NCBI GenBank assembly: GCA_949156565.1
Contig: CASCZI010000006.1
Coordinates: forward strand, 22,292 to 86,291
DNA: 64,000 nt
Source of the DNA: an uncultured Alphaproteobacteria bacterium
Lineage (GTDB): Bacteria > Pseudomonadota > Alphaproteobacteria > Rs-D84
Direction of reading: 5' to 3'
Shown: positions 62,337 through 64,000 of the stretch, piece by piece
How positions within the stretch are numbered: position 1 is the stretch's first letter
How the letters are laid out: every line of letters begins with the position of its first letter
Notes under the pieces: generated by a model
What the model saw: the letters and a program-made list of their open reading frames with translations, nothing else
Database searches by the model: none
Told to the model about the DNA's origin: nothing
Made by a program: the position numbers and the translations under genes

Positions 62337-62420
62337 TTGCAAAAATTCGCGCAATGCGGTAAAATTCCTTGAATAGAAAGAAAAAGTACTATGCCTAATC
62401 CAAAGGGACAGTTTTTTTAG
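62337..62420 (+). promoter_or_regulatory. Switch promoter and leader ORF, locus 4
   Basis: TTGCAA (62337-62342), 17 bp and TAAAAT (62360-62365). The -10 differs from the other three loci (TATAAT) by one base. The leader ORF MPNPKGQFF is at 62391-62420. Confidence 0.7.
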
Positions 62421-62493
62421 GCATAATTGGAGGGAAATTTTGTTGCAGAAATCTGGGATTTTTAATTTAAAAACTATGCCTAAAAAAACTGTC
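62407..62493. repeat. Invertible switch, locus 4 (presumed ON orientation)
   Basis: The arms 62407-62425 and 62475-62493 are the same 19-mers as at locus 3. The 49-bp spacer (62426-62474) is in the opposite orientation. GGAGGG at 62429-62434 stands 5 bp before an in-frame TTG at 62440, with another TTG next to it, and the frame runs through the arm into the surface gene. Confidence 0.88.
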
Positions 62494-64000
62494 GGGTTTT
62501 TGTTAAGGGCTGTGATGGCCATGACGTTGCTCTGGGGTGGGGATGATGCGTCGGCACGGGCATTAAAATATATGCGCGCGGGAAATGCCACGCCGATGTC
62601 AATCACATTGGATACTGTCAAGCGGACATCACCGGCCTTGGCACTGATGGTGCCGGGGGATGGGGATACGTGGTACGCAAACTTGACTGCGGTTACCGAT
62701 GTCACCGTGGGGGGAATGTATATAAATCACAATGCCATCACATATGCGGTTCAGGATAATGTGGACGATATAAACGATATGGATCCGAAATTCTGGCTGA
62801 CCACAACCCCGGGGACCAGCGAGTATATGATTTATATTTCTGCAGGGGGAACATTTTCGATTGACTGGGGTGATGGGAAAACCGAAACCATTACGCATGA
62901 TAATCCGCCGGCATCAGAAGACGATGCCATGAACTTTATTTTGATGCATGAATATGCCACGGCTGACGCATATACCATTGGGATCGGTGGTCGGGCCACA
63001 GGGTATAAAATTGCATCTGGGGATGTGTCGGAATTAGATGCAACAATAATGTTGGGCGGCCCGATTGCCAGGTTGGATGGTTCCCTGGGCGCCATATTCC
63101 CCACCATCGGCAATGGCCAGGCCAAGGGATCGCAACCCATGTTCATGGGTACTTTTGCCATGGCGTGCAGCCCCAGTTTATCCGAAATCCCGTCGGGATT
63201 ATTTGCCGGAATTAATGGCCGGCCGGTTCCCCATATGTTCTATGGGACATTTCGGGGGTGTTCGGGCCTGACCACCATTGGCGATAAGATGTTCGGGAAT
63301 TTATCGGGGACGGCCCAGGACGGCATGTTCAAAGAAACCTTTGTCGGGTGCACATCACTAACCGGACCATCGGCGCGGACGACATCCGGAAAATACCTGT
63401 ACGAAATTTGGCCGGTGGCGACCGAGGGTCAGGTTGGGGATTGTTATGATGCCGGTGCAACCGGTCTGGCGGATTATGCGGCCATTCCCGCCCCGTGGAG
63501 AGCCCAACTGGATGAACCGGAATTTTGGGTGACAACAACCCCCAATACGAGCAGTTTTTCGTTTAAAATGTCCGCCAAGGGCAGTTTTACCGTTGATTGG
63601 GGTGACGGGACGCGTGAAAAGATTATACGCAGTAGTACAGGAAGTCGGTCTTACAGTCACACCTATGCCACCGCAGGAACATACACCATCGGGATCGGGG
63701 GGCAGGCAACAGAATATTATAGCTATAAAGAAGATGCGGCGATCAGCTTTTTTGGGAATATGTCAGTTGCAGGGATTGATGGGAGTTTGGGTGCCATTTT
63801 TCCAACCATTGGTGGTGGGAGTGTACCAAATAATCAACCAAGATTTTATAGAACTTTCGGAGGTTGTTCAAATATGACCGGATCTATACCAGAAAATTTG
63901 TTTGAGGGTATTTCTGGTGCGCCGGCAGAAAATATGTTCTCTTGGACATTTAATGGCTGTACCGGATTGACGGGTGAAATTCCGTCAGGGTTATTCGCAG
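62440..64000 (+). CDS. BspA-like leucine-rich repeat surface protein (second copy, partial)
   Basis: The frame runs off the window end. With the TTG at 62440 and its GGAGGG site it begins MLQKSGIFNLKT before the arm-encoded MPKKTVGF; the ATG at 62476 is the alternative start. The signal segment is followed by two tandem modules, each with a PKD-like domain (FSIDWGDGK and FTVDWGDGTREKI) and then BspA-type repeats with TF-x-GC and LTG-x-IPSGLF. The first copy upstream has only one module. This copy is the one in the presumed ON orientation, and would be displayed on the surface. Confidence 0.85.
   Translation, partial: MLQKSGIFNLKTMPKKTVGFLLRAVMAMTLLWGGDDASARALKYMRAGNATPMSITLDTVKRTSPALALMVPGDGDTWYANLTAVTDVTVGGMYINHNAITYAVQDNVDDINDMDPKFWLTTTPGTSEYMIYISAGGTFSIDWGDGKTETITHDNPPASEDDAMNFILMHEYATADAYTIGIGGRATGYKIASGDVSELDATIMLGGPIARLDGSLGAIFPTIGNGQAKGSQPMFMGTFAMACSPSLSEIPSGLFAGINGRPVPHMFYGTFRGCSGLTTIGDKMFGNLSGTAQDGMFKETFVGCTSLTGPSARTTSGKYLYEIWPVATEGQVGDCYDAGATGLADYAAIPAPWRAQLDEPEFWVTTTPNTSSFSFKMSAKGSFTVDWGDGTREKIIRSSTGSRSYSHTYATAGTYTIGIGGQATEYYSYKEDAAISFFGNMSVAGIDGSLGAIFPTIGGGSVPNNQPRFYRTFGGCSNMTGSIPENLFEGISGAPAENMFSWTFNGCTGLTGEIPSGLFA

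Overview
The window is a chromosomal segment of an alphaproteobacterium, most likely an uncultured host-associated (gut type) lineage. The evidence is the gene set: GatCAB, a SufBC pair, DnaA next to DprA, a TolB/Pal/FtsEX envelope set, RuvX, LepA, RbfA, AcpP-FabF, S20, L21 and L27, with compact housekeeping operons. Many secreted or surface proteins of unknown family sit between them. The lineage is an inference from gene content, not from a marker tree. TGA is used as a normal stop (dprA, lepA), so the code looks standard.

Layout. 1-5553: gatB (cut by the window edge), tRNA-Phe, a frameshifted HIT-domain gene, a multiply frameshifted pseudogene, then gatA, a hypothetical gene and gatC (minus strand). 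5593-11568: ruvX, then an AI-2E type permease, two paralogous membrane proteins, sufC, sufB and a hypothetical gene (minus strand). 11731-14331: a TcpQ-domain protein and a PilN-type secretin, an isolated piece of a type IVb pilus system. 15011-20777: rpsT, plsY, a secreted protein, dprA, a divergent dnaA and another secreted protein. 21278-25631: a glycosyltransferase pair behind an invertible switch, a DNA glycosylase, tsaC, a PagL-like lipid A deacylase and a small periplasmic protein. 25782-32057: a large Cys-rich surface protein, rplU-rpmA, dnaQ and a UvrD/PcrA helicase. 32065-37140: an unknown protein with an RHH regulator, tolB, an ABC exporter and a secreted nuclease. 37186-43040: an unknown protein, a Cys-rich surface protein behind a degenerate switch, plsC, a YdcF-like protein, ftsX, ftsE and pal. 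43191-49736: a run of exported proteins (beta-barrel, tail-fibre-like and Cys-rich). 49820-60691: a VTT-domain protein, rbfA, lepA, a hypothetical gene, an integrase-like protein without a catalytic centre, acpP, fabF, a hydrolase pseudogene, tandem 177-bp repeats, tRNA-Pro, an acyl-CoA synthetase and a second ABC exporter. 60745-64000: two BspA-like surface proteins, each behind an invertible switch.

The main discovery candidate is a family of small DNA inversion switches (21348-21435, 60814-60900, 62407-62493, and a degenerate copy at 39230-39316). Each has a matching sigma70-like promoter, a tiny leader ORF, and a 19-bp inverted repeat whose right arm is the start codon region of the surface gene itself. 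The 49-50 bp between the arms occurs in opposite orientations at two loci. In one orientation it supplies a Shine-Dalgarno sequence and an in-frame start codon with a conserved Gln-Lys-Ser-Gly-Ile reading frame; in the other it supplies none. The DNA would then flip a ribosome-binding site and start codon rather than a promoter, making a glycosyltransferase and surface proteins phase variable. No recombinase with an intact active site is visible in the window. Mosaic palindromic repeats lie directly upstream of three of the four switch loci.
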